Positions 8,204-15,976 of a DNA stretch of 16,186 nt are shown in pieces (the stretch's first letter is position 1; each line of letters begins with the position of its first letter). Origin of the DNA: Bacteroidota bacterium. GTDB lineage: Bacteria; Bacteroidota; Bacteroidia; Bacteroidales; Lentimicrobiaceae. The notes beneath the pieces are model-generated. The model was not told the origin of the DNA, ran no database searches, and was given only the letters and a program-made list of their open reading frames with translations. The translations under genes were made by a program, and so were the position numbers. The stretch lies in the NCBI GenBank assembly GCA_023428585.1, contig JAEYXG010000016.1, positions 1-16,186 on the forward strand. Reading direction: 5' to 3'.

Positions 8204-9109
8204 TTAAAAAATCACATAGTTTTCAGGATTCACCGGATTGCCATTTATCCAAAGCTCAAAATGAAGGTGTGGCCCGGTAGTATATTCCCCCGATTCTCCA
8301 ATGATAGCAATACTTTCACCTGCTTTTACATGTGAGCCCTGCTTGCGAAGAATCACCGAATTATGCTTGTATACACTGATCACATTATTTATATGTTGTA
8401 CAGCAACAACATGACCGGTAGTAGAACTCCACTCCGAAAATATTACCGTTCCATCATACACAGCTTTTATGGCCTCATTCTTTGAAGCAACTACATCCAC
8501 ACCGTAATGACGAGTTGCAGCATTAAAGTGGTTAGTGATTATACCTTTTACAGGAGTAAAGAAACTGGGAATTCCAATGGTTGAAATCACTTTGTTATCC
8601 TTATTACCTGCGGTATTCAAACTATACTTGTTGCTTTTCTCATACTCCTCGCGTAGAAGTGAATCCTCCTTTGATTTCTTAATCGAAATCTTTGTATATT
8701 TTTGATGGGTGCCTGTATCAGCTACAGGTACGCTTCTAGTTTCCGGATCAACCTCATCCATAAATATCTTACGCATATTTGAAATATACAGATCCTTGCT
8801 TATAAAAGCCTTCTCCAAAGAATCAGCTCGTAACTGCAACTCATAAAGCTCTTCCTGCACGTCGGTATCATTGTAACCGGGAATATATTCCTTTAGTGGG
8901 GTGAATGCAATAATATAACTGGTGAGGAAAATAAAGATAATGGCTAACATACCTGTTATTACAAATACATTAAGCCTTGATAACCTGAACGAAAGCCTTT
9001 CTTCAAAGGTATCCTCATCAAGAATAACCAACCGGTACTTATCACGCAGTTTAAGGTACCAGGGAACTTTTTTATCAGGAAAATCGGACTTGTTTTTTCG
9101 GGAAGCCAT
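8204..9109 (-). CDS. Membrane-anchored M23 (LytM-type) peptidoglycan endopeptidase
   Basis: This 301-residue protein has a charged cytoplasmic N-terminus (residues 1-45), one membrane helix at about 47-68, a coiled-coil-prone stretch at about 80-110, and a C-terminal LytM domain from about residue 180. The M23 residues are intact: zinc ligands His201 and Asp205 (HYGVD) and His283, with catalytic-type His249 (YKHN) and His281 (GPHLHFELW). It is therefore probably an active peptide-crosslink hydrolase in the periplasm rather than a degenerate activator. I chose the ATG at 9107-9109. The frame can run on to a GTG at 9181, but the added 24 residues would overlap a TATCTTTG promoter element at 9134-9141. 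dxr follows after 10 bases. The exact cell-wall bond cut cannot be read from sequence. Confidence 0.9.
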   Translation of the reverse strand: MASRKNKSDFPDKKVPWYLKLRDKYRLVILDEDTFEERLSFRLSRLNVFVITGMLAIIFIFLTSYIIAFTPLKEYIPGYNDTDVQEELYELQLRADSLEKAFISKDLYISNMRKIFMDEVDPETRSVPVADTGTHQKYTKISIKKSKEDSLLREEYEKSNKYSLNTAGNKDNKVISTIGIPSFFTPVKGIITNHFNAATRHYGVDVVASKNEAIKAVYDGTVIFSEWSSTTGHVVAVQHINNVISVYKHNSVILRKQGSHVKAGESIAIIGESGEYTTGPHLHFELWINGNPVNPENYVIF

Positions 9110-9133
9110 TTGGTTAGTGGTGTAATCGTACCG

Positions 9134-9141
9134 CAAAGATA
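9134..9141 (-). promoter_or_regulatory. -7 promoter element for the M23-dxr pair
   Basis: On the minus strand this reads TATCTTTG, an exact match to the Bacteroidota -7 element, ending 25 bases before the chosen ATG. No good TTTG lies at the usual distance upstream, so only the -7 element is called. Confidence 0.45.
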
Positions 9142-9230
9142 GTTTATTTATAAAAGTTGAAGCAGGTAATTTTTCCTGCACATGATGTATTCGCCGTTCA
9201 ATGGCTGATGATAATAATGAAATTGAACAT

Positions 9231-9265
9231 TATAACATTCTTCTACTACATTAGAAGCTGTTATA
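9231..9265. repeat. Imperfect inverted repeat (hairpin)
   Basis: TATAACA (9231-9237) pairs with TGTTATA (9259-9265), and CTTCTA (9240-9245) pairs with TAGAAG (9252-9257). The loop is six bases, with a small TT/C internal bulge. There are 13 pairs in total, mostly A-T. It lies beyond the 3' end of the ATPase gene and about 90 bases upstream of the M23 promoter. It could be a weak terminator or a regulator site; no T-run follows on either strand. Confidence 0.4.
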
Positions 9266-9374
9266 GCAATCTGAATATTGTTTAATTATTTAGGGATCAA
9301 TTTTCCGACTTCTGCCACATTTTTGAAATGCATCATAGTTGGAATCAGTATCAACTGGCATATATATTACTTGA

Positions 9375-9492
9375 GGTTAAAGTCCTTTTTCATACGTTTT
9401 TTGTACGCATCTCAACCGTATTTTATACGTGTGCATACGTACGAAATACGTATGAAACACGTATGAAATACGTATAAAATAGGACTTTAACC
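9375..9492. repeat. 118-base palindrome built of eight 11-base ACGT units
   Basis: Two arms, 9375-9433 and 9434-9492, meet with no loop and align without gaps. Of the inner 57 positions, 44 pair, and the outermost 12 (GGTTAAAGTCCT against AGGACTTTAACC) pair perfectly. Inside the right arm are four head-to-tail 11-base units close to ATACGTATGAA (9435-9478). The left arm holds four more in the opposite orientation (9432 down to 9389), more degenerate. The ends resemble the terminal inverted repeats of a small non-coding mobile element (MITE-like), and the 11-base period is close to one helical turn, so a protein-binding array is also possible. No coding capacity is evident. The structure is read directly from the sequence; its function is unknown. 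Confidence 0.75.
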
Positions 9493-9607
9493 CTATTCAA
9501 CCATTGATGCTTCATCAAATTCCAATAAAGCCGGATAGGCCTCCATAGAATGATGCTGTTTTATTACTAAAAAAGGGGGGGTGTCCTTACAATAACGGCG
9601 GTTATAA

Positions 9608-12250
9608 TCAGGATTTGGAACGATGCAGCAATTTGAACAGCTCATTAAGCGCCAATGGTACAAAACCAAGGCCTATAGCCATCATCCAACCTTTTGCATC
9701 AAGCATCTGGAGACCAAAAGCCTTTTGCATGAAAGGGATTTCAATAACCAACAACTGTGCAATTATTCCAATAACAATGGCACCGACCAGATACTTATTG
9801 GAAAAGACTCCAATTTTAAAAATCGACTTTACGCTGTTACGCATAGCCAATGAATAAAACATCTGGCTTGCCACAAGTACCATAAATGCCATTGTACGGG
9901 CGTAAGAGACAACTTCTTCAGGAACGGTATCAAACGGACTGTAGCCATGCTCAAAATATCCATACCAGAATGCAAGGATTGTTAATAAACCAATAATAAT
10001 TCCTCCTGTTACAGCATGCCATCCGGCACCTCCGGCGAAGAAGCTCTCTTTTGGATTACGCGGTTTTTCCTTCATAACATCGGGATCACCCTTGTCCATT
10101 CCCAATGCTATAGCAGGCAGAGAGTCAGTCAACAGGTTTATCCATAAAAGTTGAACCGCCAATAACGGCACCTGCCATCCAATGAGCAATGTAACAAACA
10201 TGGCGACTACTTCACCCAGGTTGCATGTAAGCAGGAAGATTACCGACTTCTTTATGTTATTATAGATATTCCTGCCTTGTTCAATAGCAGTTACAATGGT
10301 TGAAAAGTTATCATCAGTAAGAATCATATCTGATGCTCCCTTTGCAACATCTGTGCCTGTAATGCCCATAGCAACACCTATATCGGCTGCATTCAATGAA
10401 GGAGCATCATTTACTCCATCACCGGTCATTGATACAATGTTCCCTTTAGCTTTCAATGCCTTGACGATCTTCACCTTATGCTCTGGTGATACGCGGGCAT
10501 ATACTCTATAGTCGGATACACGTTCGGCAAATTCTTCATCACTAAGTTTTTCAATACTCTGACCTGTGGTTGTTTGGTTAATATGCTCAGCAATATTCAA
10601 TTCATTGGCAATGGCAAATGCCGTATTTTGATGATCACCGGTGATCATTATTGTTGTAATACCTGCCTTCCTGGCTAGTTCGATGGATGATTTAACCTCT
10701 TCTCGGGGTGGATCAATCATTCCAACCAGACCAATAAGTATGAGATCTCTTTCCATATCAACGGCACTAATGGCGCTGTTAACCGGTTTGTATGCTGCAC
10801 CAAGGGTGCGTAATGCCTGATTCGACATTTCTTCTGTCACCTTATAGAACAATTGCTTCAGCTCATCAGTAAGATCAATTACCTTCCCATCCTTGAACAC
10901 ATGGGTTGAAAGCTTAATGAGATTATCAATCGCTCCTTTGGTATACACTGTATACTCTCCCTTTTCAACTGTAAGGGTTGACATTAGCTTACGGTCTGAA
11001 TCAAATGAAAACTCATCAATACGTTCATTTCGTTTCGTCACTTCGTGCCTGTTGAGGTTGATGTCGTCACCAAACAGCAGGAGGGCAATTTCGGTAGGAT
11101 CACCGGTACCCTTGCCATCCTCATAGGTTGCATCTGAACAAAGTATCATTGATTTAGCCAGCAGTTGGGCGTCTTCACCTGCTACATTGCTCCCATCCCT
11201 TATAACCTGTTTATCACTATCAAGCGTAAAATAACGGGTAACAGTCATCTTATTCTGTGTGAGGGTACCTGTTTTATCAGAACAGATGATATTCACAGAG
11301 CCCAGCGTTTCAACGGCAGGTAATCTTTTGATGATCGCATTCTTTTTTGACATGGTTGTAACTCCAATTGAGAGCACAACCGCGACTATAGCAGCCAATC
11401 CTTCAGGTATGGACGCCACGGCCAATGAAACAGAGGTAAGGAACATTTCAGCCAGATCCCTGCCCTGAAAGATAGAGAGAATAAAAATAAACAAGCATAT
11501 TCCAATGGCAATCTTACCAAGCATCTTACCCAGCTCATCCAACCTGATCTCCAATGGCGTTTTCCCTTCACTATCAGAATCAAGGAAATGAGCAATCTTA
11601 CCGACTTCAGTATTCATACCAGTTTCAGTAACAACCCCTACTCCTCTTCCATAAGTAACGAGGTTGGTCATGAAACCCAGGTTTTCCCTATCGCCCAATG
11701 GTGTATCTGCCTCGTAAAGCAAGTCAGCACCTTTATCGGAAGGTACAGATTCGCCGGTTAGTGCTGACTCTTCAATCTTAAGATTCATTGATTCAACAAT
11801 CCTTATGTCAGCAGCCACAAACCTTCCTGCATCCAACACAAGTATATCGCCAGGTACAATACTTGGAGATTCCACCTCCTTTACCTGTCCATCTCTACGC
11901 ACCAATGCCTTGGGTGACGACATTTTCTGCAATGCTTCTATAGCCTTTCCGGCTTTAACTTCCTGAATTACGCCGAGTACCGCATTGATAATGATAACCA
12001 TCAGAATGATTGTAGAATCAATATATTCGCCCATGAAGACGGTAATCAGCACGGCAGCAAACAGTACGTATATCAGCCAATCCTTAAGTTGGCCTACAAA
12101 CATGCTAAGTACACTTTTCTTCTTTTTACCTTGAAGTACATTCAAACCATATTTCTCACGCCTTTTTACAACTTCTTCTTCAGTGAGTCCAACATACGGA
12201 TTGACATTGAATTCTCTTAGTACTTCTTCTTTGGTTTTAGTATACCACAT
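9608..12250 (-). CDS. Type II P-type ATPase, probable calcium exporter
   Basis: This 880-residue inner-membrane ATPase of the SERCA/PMCA-like group probably exports Ca2+ from the cytoplasm. Domains in order: N-terminal cation-ATPase segment (1-50), helices M1-M2 (55-95), actuator domain with TGES at 165-168, M3-M4 with PEGL at 282-285, phosphorylation motif DKTGT with Asp325, nucleotide domain with KGA at 438-440, MITGD (Asp539), hinge GDGVND (610-615), then M5-M10. Calcium-site residues are recognisable: Glu283 in M4, Asn677 and Glu680 in M5 (CNLGE), Asn705, Thr708 and Asp709 in M6 (NLLTD). In M8 the SERCA acidic ligand appears missing, with Arg804 nearby, which would fit one ion per cycle. 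Start is the ATG at 12248-12250. It stands alone as a single-gene unit. Ion specificity is inferred from motifs; Mn2+ is an alternative. Confidence 0.92.
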   Translation of the reverse strand: MWYTKTKEEVLREFNVNPYVGLTEEEVVKRREKYGLNVLQGKKKKSVLSMFVGQLKDWLIYVLFAAVLITVFMGEYIDSTIILMVIIINAVLGVIQEVKAGKAIEALQKMSSPKALVRRDGQVKEVESPSIVPGDILVLDAGRFVAADIRIVESMNLKIEESALTGESVPSDKGADLLYEADTPLGDRENLGFMTNLVTYGRGVGVVTETGMNTEVGKIAHFLDSDSEGKTPLEIRLDELGKMLGKIAIGICLFIFILSIFQGRDLAEMFLTSVSLAVASIPEGLAAIVAVVLSIGVTTMSKKNAIIKRLPAVETLGSVNIICSDKTGTLTQNKMTVTRYFTLDSDKQVIRDGSNVAGEDAQLLAKSMILCSDATYEDGKGTGDPTEIALLLFGDDINLNRHEVTKRNERIDEFSFDSDRKLMSTLTVEKGEYTVYTKGAIDNLIKLSTHVFKDGKVIDLTDELKQLFYKVTEEMSNQALRTLGAAYKPVNSAISAVDMERDLILIGLVGMIDPPREEVKSSIELARKAGITTIMITGDHQNTAFAIANELNIAEHINQTTTGQSIEKLSDEEFAERVSDYRVYARVSPEHKVKIVKALKAKGNIVSMTGDGVNDAPSLNAADIGVAMGITGTDVAKGASDMILTDDNFSTIVTAIEQGRNIYNNIKKSVIFLLTCNLGEVVAMFVTLLIGWQVPLLAVQLLWINLLTDSLPAIALGMDKGDPDVMKEKPRNPKESFFAGGAGWHAVTGGIIIGLLTILAFWYGYFEHGYSPFDTVPEEVVSYARTMAFMVLVASQMFYSLAMRNSVKSIFKIGVFSNKYLVGAIVIGIIAQLLVIEIPFMQKAFGLQMLDAKGWMMAIGLGFVPLALNELFKLLHRSKS

Positions 12251-12337
12251 ATTCTGGAAATTATGATTATTTTACTTTAATATTGTATTAACAAGAGGGA
12301 AATTGACAACTTAATGGCTTTAACGAAAAACATGTTC

Positions 12338-12370
12338 CAAATATAGTAATACTTCATTCATCGAGGTAAA
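12338..12370 (-). promoter_or_regulatory. Putative promoter for the calcium ATPase
   Basis: On the minus strand, TATATTTG (12345-12338) matches the -7 element, and TTTA (12370-12367) lies 21 bases upstream as an imperfect -33 element. The leader to the ATG would be about 80 bases. Confidence 0.35.
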
Positions 12371-12505
12371 GTTAATAAGAGGCTAACAACTATCAAAAAT
12401 TTCCAAACCTAATGATTGCATCAATTATAGAAATGGAAAACAGTAATAAAGCAATCATAAACGTACGGAACTCAATTCAGCTATGAAAGTGTGCATTGTT
12501 GACAA

Positions 12506-12526
12506 TAACACCAAAGTTTAGTGTTA
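12506..12526. promoter_or_regulatory. Candidate operator dyad upstream of sprE
   Basis: The 21-base site has TAACAC (12506-12511) facing GTGTTA (12521-12526), and within it AAA (12513-12515) faces TTT (12517-12519) around a central G. Nine of ten arm pairs match; only 12512/12520 fails. It covers the expected -33 area of the sprE promoter, which suggests a regulator site. The binding protein is unknown. Confidence 0.4.
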
Positions 12527-12550
12527 ACTGATTCATAATTCTTATCTTTA
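12518..12550 (+). promoter_or_regulatory. Putative promoter for sprE-bactofilin-atp genes
   Basis: TATCTTTA (12543-12550) differs at one base from the -7 consensus TAnnTTTG. A weak -33 candidate, TTAG at 12518-12521, lies 21 bases upstream. A start near 12557 would leave a leader of about 23 bases before the TTG at 12580. No other promoter match was noticed through the bactofilin and atpZ genes. Confidence 0.4.
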
Positions 12551-12579
12551 CGCTCTCTTTTCGGAAAAATAAAATATTT

Positions 12580-15288
12580 TTGCAAATTAACAGTTATAAG
12601 GTAGGAAATCGTAAATCATCTGAATCATTGGCAGCTTATTACCGTTTGATCCGCACAATTACACTATTGGCAATATTGTCATTAGTAGTATCGGCATGTT
12701 CTACCAAGAAAAACACATTTACCCGCAGGATATATCATAACCTGAATGCACACTACAATGCATATTGGAACGGCAATGAGAGTCTAAAGGAAGGGATATT
12801 TGAAATCAGCAAAACAGCAAAGGACAACTATATTGCCGTGCTTCCCATATACAACTATGGTTCTGAGAACGTTGCCCAGACCATCAATCCCAATATGGAC
12901 AGGGCCATTGAAAAAGCATCCAAGGTAATACAGCGTCACTCCATGTACTTCAACGACAAAGAGTATGTCAAGTGGGTGATGTATAGCTATATGATGATTG
13001 GGAAGGCTAACTTTTATAAACAGGATTATAATGCTGCAAGACGGGCATTTGAATTCGTTACAGCAAAGTACCCCAATGAATCAGTGAAATATGATGCCAT
13101 TTTATGGACAGGGCGTACCTTCCATAAAATGAAGCAGTATGAAAAGGCAATGGCCATGTTTGATCAACTCACTGATGAATCGAAAACAGTGCTTCTTCCA
13201 TGGAATGTAAGGAAAGCATTGCCTATTGCCTATGCCGATATGTATATAGAGCAGGGTAAATATGCACAGGCACGAGATAAGATTGAAGCCGGTATGCCTC
13301 TACAGTCGGGCTCAAAATTCAAAACCAGGCTGAATTTTATACTTGGTCAAATCTATCAGTTTGAAGGGAAGGACAGCCAGGCAACTGAATATTATACTCT
13401 TGCCTTAAAAGGTACACCTTCCTTTGAAATGGCATTCAATTCAAGAATAAATCTAGCTCGTGTATATGATGCAGGACGCAGCGATAGGAATGCAATAGTA
13501 AAAGTACTGCAAAAGATGCTTAAAGAAGAAAGGAATGAAGACTTTCAGGACCAGATATACTTTGCACTTGCTGACATTGCACTTAAACAGAAGAATGATA
13601 CCCTGGGCATTTCATACTTACGTAAATCGGTAGCTACAAGCGTTGGCAACGATTTCCAAAAATCAGCATCATCCCTGAAATTAGCCGACATATACTTCAA
13701 GAATCAGCAATATGCATTTTCACAGCTATACTACGACACAGCACTGAATTATCTCCCCAAAGAATTCCCTGATTACGACAAAATAAGCACCCGAACAGAG
13801 ATAATAACCCGTTTGGTTGAAAACCTGAACATCATTCATGTAGAGGATAGTTTGCAGAACCTTGCCAATATGCCTGAAAAAGAAAGGATGGCCATAATTG
13901 ATAAGGCCATTGCAGAGTTTGTCAAGCGTGAAGAAGAGGCAGCACAAAAAGCTGAAGAGGAGCGCTTAGCCATGGAGGCGGGCATTGCTTTAGGTGGAAA
14001 GAGGGTGGCTGACCTGGAAGGACAAACAGATATTGGAGGTGGCGGTTGGTATTTTTACAATCCAGCAGCTATTGGAATGGGATTCAGTGAATTTACAAGA
14101 AAATGGGGAAGACGACGGCTGGAAGACAATTGGCGACTCAGCAACAAGAGGGTCGTCAACTGGGATCAGTTAGCCGAAGAATCCCTGGAGGGGGATTCAT
14201 TATCTATTGATGGAAAGGGCCAAGCTGGAAGTGTTGATTATCGTAGTCCTCAAACTTATCTGGCCGGACTCCCAACTACACCTGAAAAAATTGCATACAG
14301 TAATCAGCAAATTGCCAGTGCTTTATTCAATTCGGGAATCATTTATCTTGAAGAACTTTATGATGTGCCTGAAGCAGAAGAAACTTTTACAGAACTGGTG
14401 AACAGATTCCCTGAAGATTCAAGCTGCCTGCAGGCGCATTATCACCTATACAGAATAAACAGAGATCAGGGTGATTCTACTGAAATGATGGCTCACCAAA
14501 ATTTGATTATCAATAAATACCCTGACAGTGATTATGCCAAGATTCTCATTGATCCCGAATACAAAGCAGAACTCGAAGCGGCGAGCAATAGGGTGAAAAC
14601 CCTCTATCAAGAAACCTATCAGGCATTCCGCGATGAGCTTTATAGAGCGGTGGTCATTTATAGCAATGATGCCATTAACAACTATGCAGGGCATGAATTG
14701 ATACCCCAATTCTCTTACTTGCGGGCATTAGCCATCGGCAAAACAATAAATGCCGATACTATGAAAGTTGAATTGGCTCAATTGGTACAAAACTACCCTA
14801 CCTCCACTGTTGCCCCATACGCAAATATTCTACTGGGCAAACAAGCGAGAACTGACATTTCAGGGAATCCAATAAAGGATAACGATGAAAAACAAACAGG
14901 CACTCCGGTTGATATTTCAATGTATTCATTGGACCCTGCAGCATCTCATTTTTATGTCATCATTGTTGATGGCACAACTGTAAATGTTAATGGAGCCAAG
15001 GTTAGAATCAACGATTTCAATACAAAAAATTATAACATTAAGAACCTGCAGGTCAATAGTGTGGTGATGGATGGCAACAAGCAAATGATTACGGTTAGCA
15101 GCTTTGTTGATAGTGAAGATGCCATGAAGTTCTTTAAACACATTAGCTCTGACAGCTATATCTTTTCAGGAATGGCTGAAGGTTCATACGACCATTTTGT
15201 GATATCAGCATCCAATTACCCAATTTTCTTTAAGGATAAAAAAGCGCCTACTTACCTTTATTTCTTTGAAAAAAACTATAAGCAATAG
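12580..15288 (+). CDS. sprE: T9SS/gliding TPR lipoprotein SprE (PorW)
   Basis: This 902-residue lipoprotein is a type IX secretion component known as SprE in gliding species and PorW in Porphyromonas. The signal peptide ends in VSAC, with lipidated Cys40. It is followed by the family opening STKKNTFTRRIYHNLNAHYN, then AYWNGNES. Tetratricopeptide-type helical repeats run from about residue 128 to 400 (for example GKANFYKQDYNAARRAFEFV). A charged helix (about 445-468) precedes the signature WYFYNP...WG.R.LEDNWR.SNK at 490-523. More TPR-like helices lie around 570-730, and a compact alpha/beta domain ends the protein. No ATG occurs before the signal peptide, so the start must be non-ATG: the TTG at 12580 is favoured because it fits the promoter; a TTG at 12646 is possible. 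Bactofilin follows after 26 bases, then ATP synthase accessory genes. Confidence 0.9.
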   Translation: MQINSYKVGNRKSSESLAAYYRLIRTITLLAILSLVVSACSTKKNTFTRRIYHNLNAHYNAYWNGNESLKEGIFEISKTAKDNYIAVLPIYNYGSENVAQTINPNMDRAIEKASKVIQRHSMYFNDKEYVKWVMYSYMMIGKANFYKQDYNAARRAFEFVTAKYPNESVKYDAILWTGRTFHKMKQYEKAMAMFDQLTDESKTVLLPWNVRKALPIAYADMYIEQGKYAQARDKIEAGMPLQSGSKFKTRLNFILGQIYQFEGKDSQATEYYTLALKGTPSFEMAFNSRINLARVYDAGRSDRNAIVKVLQKMLKEERNEDFQDQIYFALADIALKQKNDTLGISYLRKSVATSVGNDFQKSASSLKLADIYFKNQQYAFSQLYYDTALNYLPKEFPDYDKISTRTEIITRLVENLNIIHVEDSLQNLANMPEKERMAIIDKAIAEFVKREEEAAQKAEEERLAMEAGIALGGKRVADLEGQTDIGGGGWYFYNPAAIGMGFSEFTRKWGRRRLEDNWRLSNKRVVNWDQLAEESLEGDSLSIDGKGQAGSVDYRSPQTYLAGLPTTPEKIAYSNQQIASALFNSGIIYLEELYDVPEAEETFTELVNRFPEDSSCLQAHYHLYRINRDQGDSTEMMAHQNLIINKYPDSDYAKILIDPEYKAELEAASNRVKTLYQETYQAFRDELYRAVVIYSNDAINNYAGHELIPQFSYLRALAIGKTINADTMKVELAQLVQNYPTSTVAPYANILLGKQARTDISGNPIKDNDEKQTGTPVDISMYSLDPAASHFYVIIVDGTTVNVNGAKVRINDFNTKNYNIKNLQVNSVVMDGNKQMITVSSFVDSEDAMKFFKHISSDSYIFSGMAEGSYDHFVISASNYPIFFKDKKAPTYLYFFEKNYKQ

Positions 15289-15314
15289 ACAGTTCAACCA
15301 ACATACTTTTAATT

Positions 15315-15704
15315 ATGGCCAAAAATAACATACCTGAAGCACCCCCTTCAGCAAACCTGATCCAATCGGGCACCATGATAACGGGTGACATAGAGTCAAA
15401 CGGGAACATCCGTATTGACGGAACCCTTAATGGCACAGTAACAGCTGGTGGGAAAGTCATTCTTGGATCAACAGGAAATGTTGAAGGAGAAATAAATTGT
15501 ATAAATGCTGATATTGAGGGCAGGGTAAATGGAATAATCAGGGTAAAGGAATTGCTCTCATTAAAAGCAACAGCAATAATAACTGGTGATATTATTGTCA
15601 GTAAACTATCCATAGAACCCGGTGCACGATTTACAGGCACTTGCAAAATGGATGGCGCCATTGCTGAGACAGTAAAAACCTACGCGGAACAAACAGCTGA
15701 TTAA
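15315..15704 (+). CDS. Bactofilin family cytoskeletal protein
   Basis: This 129-residue protein has one bactofilin (DUF583) domain, from about residue 16 to 112. It is flanked by short, disordered tails: Pro-rich at the N-terminus (PEAPPS) and polar at the C-terminus. The domain shows the regular Gly/hydrophobic pattern of a right-handed beta helix: ITGDIESNGNIRIDGTLNG, GKVILGSTGNVEGEI, then ATAIITGDIIVSKLSIEPGA and FTGTCKM. Known role: bactofilins polymerise without nucleotide into filaments that localise wall enzymes, polar proteins or shape factors. The particular partner here is not visible. No membrane segment is present. The start ATG lies 26 bases after the sprE stop with no evident promoter between, so it is probably in one transcript with sprE; atpZ follows after 44 bases. 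Confidence 0.93.
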   Translation: MAKNNIPEAPPSANLIQSGTMITGDIESNGNIRIDGTLNGTVTAGGKVILGSTGNVEGEINCINADIEGRVNGIIRVKELLSLKATAIITGDIIVSKLSIEPGARFTGTCKMDGAIAETVKTYAEQTAD

Positions 15705-15748
15705 CTCTTTAAAACAGAACATTTCTGAATATAGACAATAATAAGGGA

Positions 15749-15976
15749 TTGGATGGGGATCAGAAAAATCCTTTCAAACCGTACGCTAAATACTCCGGTA
15801 TGGCCGTTCAGATGGTTGTTATTATTGCAGCCGGCAGTTTAGGAGGCTACAAGATTGATCAATGGCTTAACCTTCCTTTCCCAATATTTACTGTCATATT
15901 ATCTCTTGCATCAGTCATACTGGCAATTTGGCTTTTTATCAAAGAATTTAATCCTAACAAAAAAGAAGATGAATAA
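15749..15976 (+). CDS. atpZ: AtpZ/AtpI family F-ATPase accessory membrane protein
   Basis: This 75-residue membrane protein has two helices, about residues 15-36 and 43-65, and a lysine/acid-rich C-terminal tail. The segment KPYAKYSGMAVQM followed by GGYKIDQWLNLPFPIFT is typical of AtpZ, the first accessory gene of many F-type ATP synthase operons. Known or proposed role: a partner of AtpI with Mg2+/Ca2+ channel activity, or an assembly aid for the c-ring. The start is taken as TTG at 15749, since the next in-frame ATG (15800) would remove the conserved N-terminus and the nearby ATG at 15753 is out of frame. The purine-rich AAGGGA just before it may help initiation. The next gene overlaps its 3' end by eight bases, a sign of coupled translation. 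Confidence 0.82.
   Translation: MDGDQKNPFKPYAKYSGMAVQMVVIIAAGSLGGYKIDQWLNLPFPIFTVILSLASVILAIWLFIKEFNPNKKEDE

Larger units (their letters stand above)
9142..9607. other. Gene-poor region between the M23 gene and the calcium ATPase
   Basis: No convincing protein gene lies here. It contains the upstream side of the M23 promoter, a 35-base imperfect hairpin (9231-9265), a 118-base palindrome made of 11-base units (9375-9492), and a run of six A followed by seven G (9569-9581). The calcium ATPase transcript, coming from the right, must end in this region, but no classical hairpin plus T-run was found. Confidence 0.6.
12251..12579. other. Divergent regulatory region between the calcium ATPase and sprE
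   Basis: This 329-base AT-rich gap carries no open frame with family features. It holds a minus-strand promoter candidate near the ATPase, a plus-strand promoter candidate near sprE, and a dyad at 12506-12526. Nothing else was recognised in the middle portion. Confidence 0.6.

Noticed and set aside
9278..9466. A 62-residue open frame running into the palindrome
   Set aside because: It is low-complexity, ends inside the inverted repeat, and has no start signal or family features.
9375..9492. The repeat region as a CRISPR array
   Set aside because: Units are 11 bases with no spacers and occur in opposite orientations; no cas genes are present.
9569..9581. A6G7 homopolymer run just beyond the ATPase stop, as a phase-variable tract
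   Set aside because: It lies downstream of the coding region, not in a promoter or reading frame, so slippage would not obviously switch a gene.
15248..15661. A 137-residue open frame opposite the bactofilin
   Set aside because: It mirrors the repetitive bactofilin sequence and has no recognisable domain.
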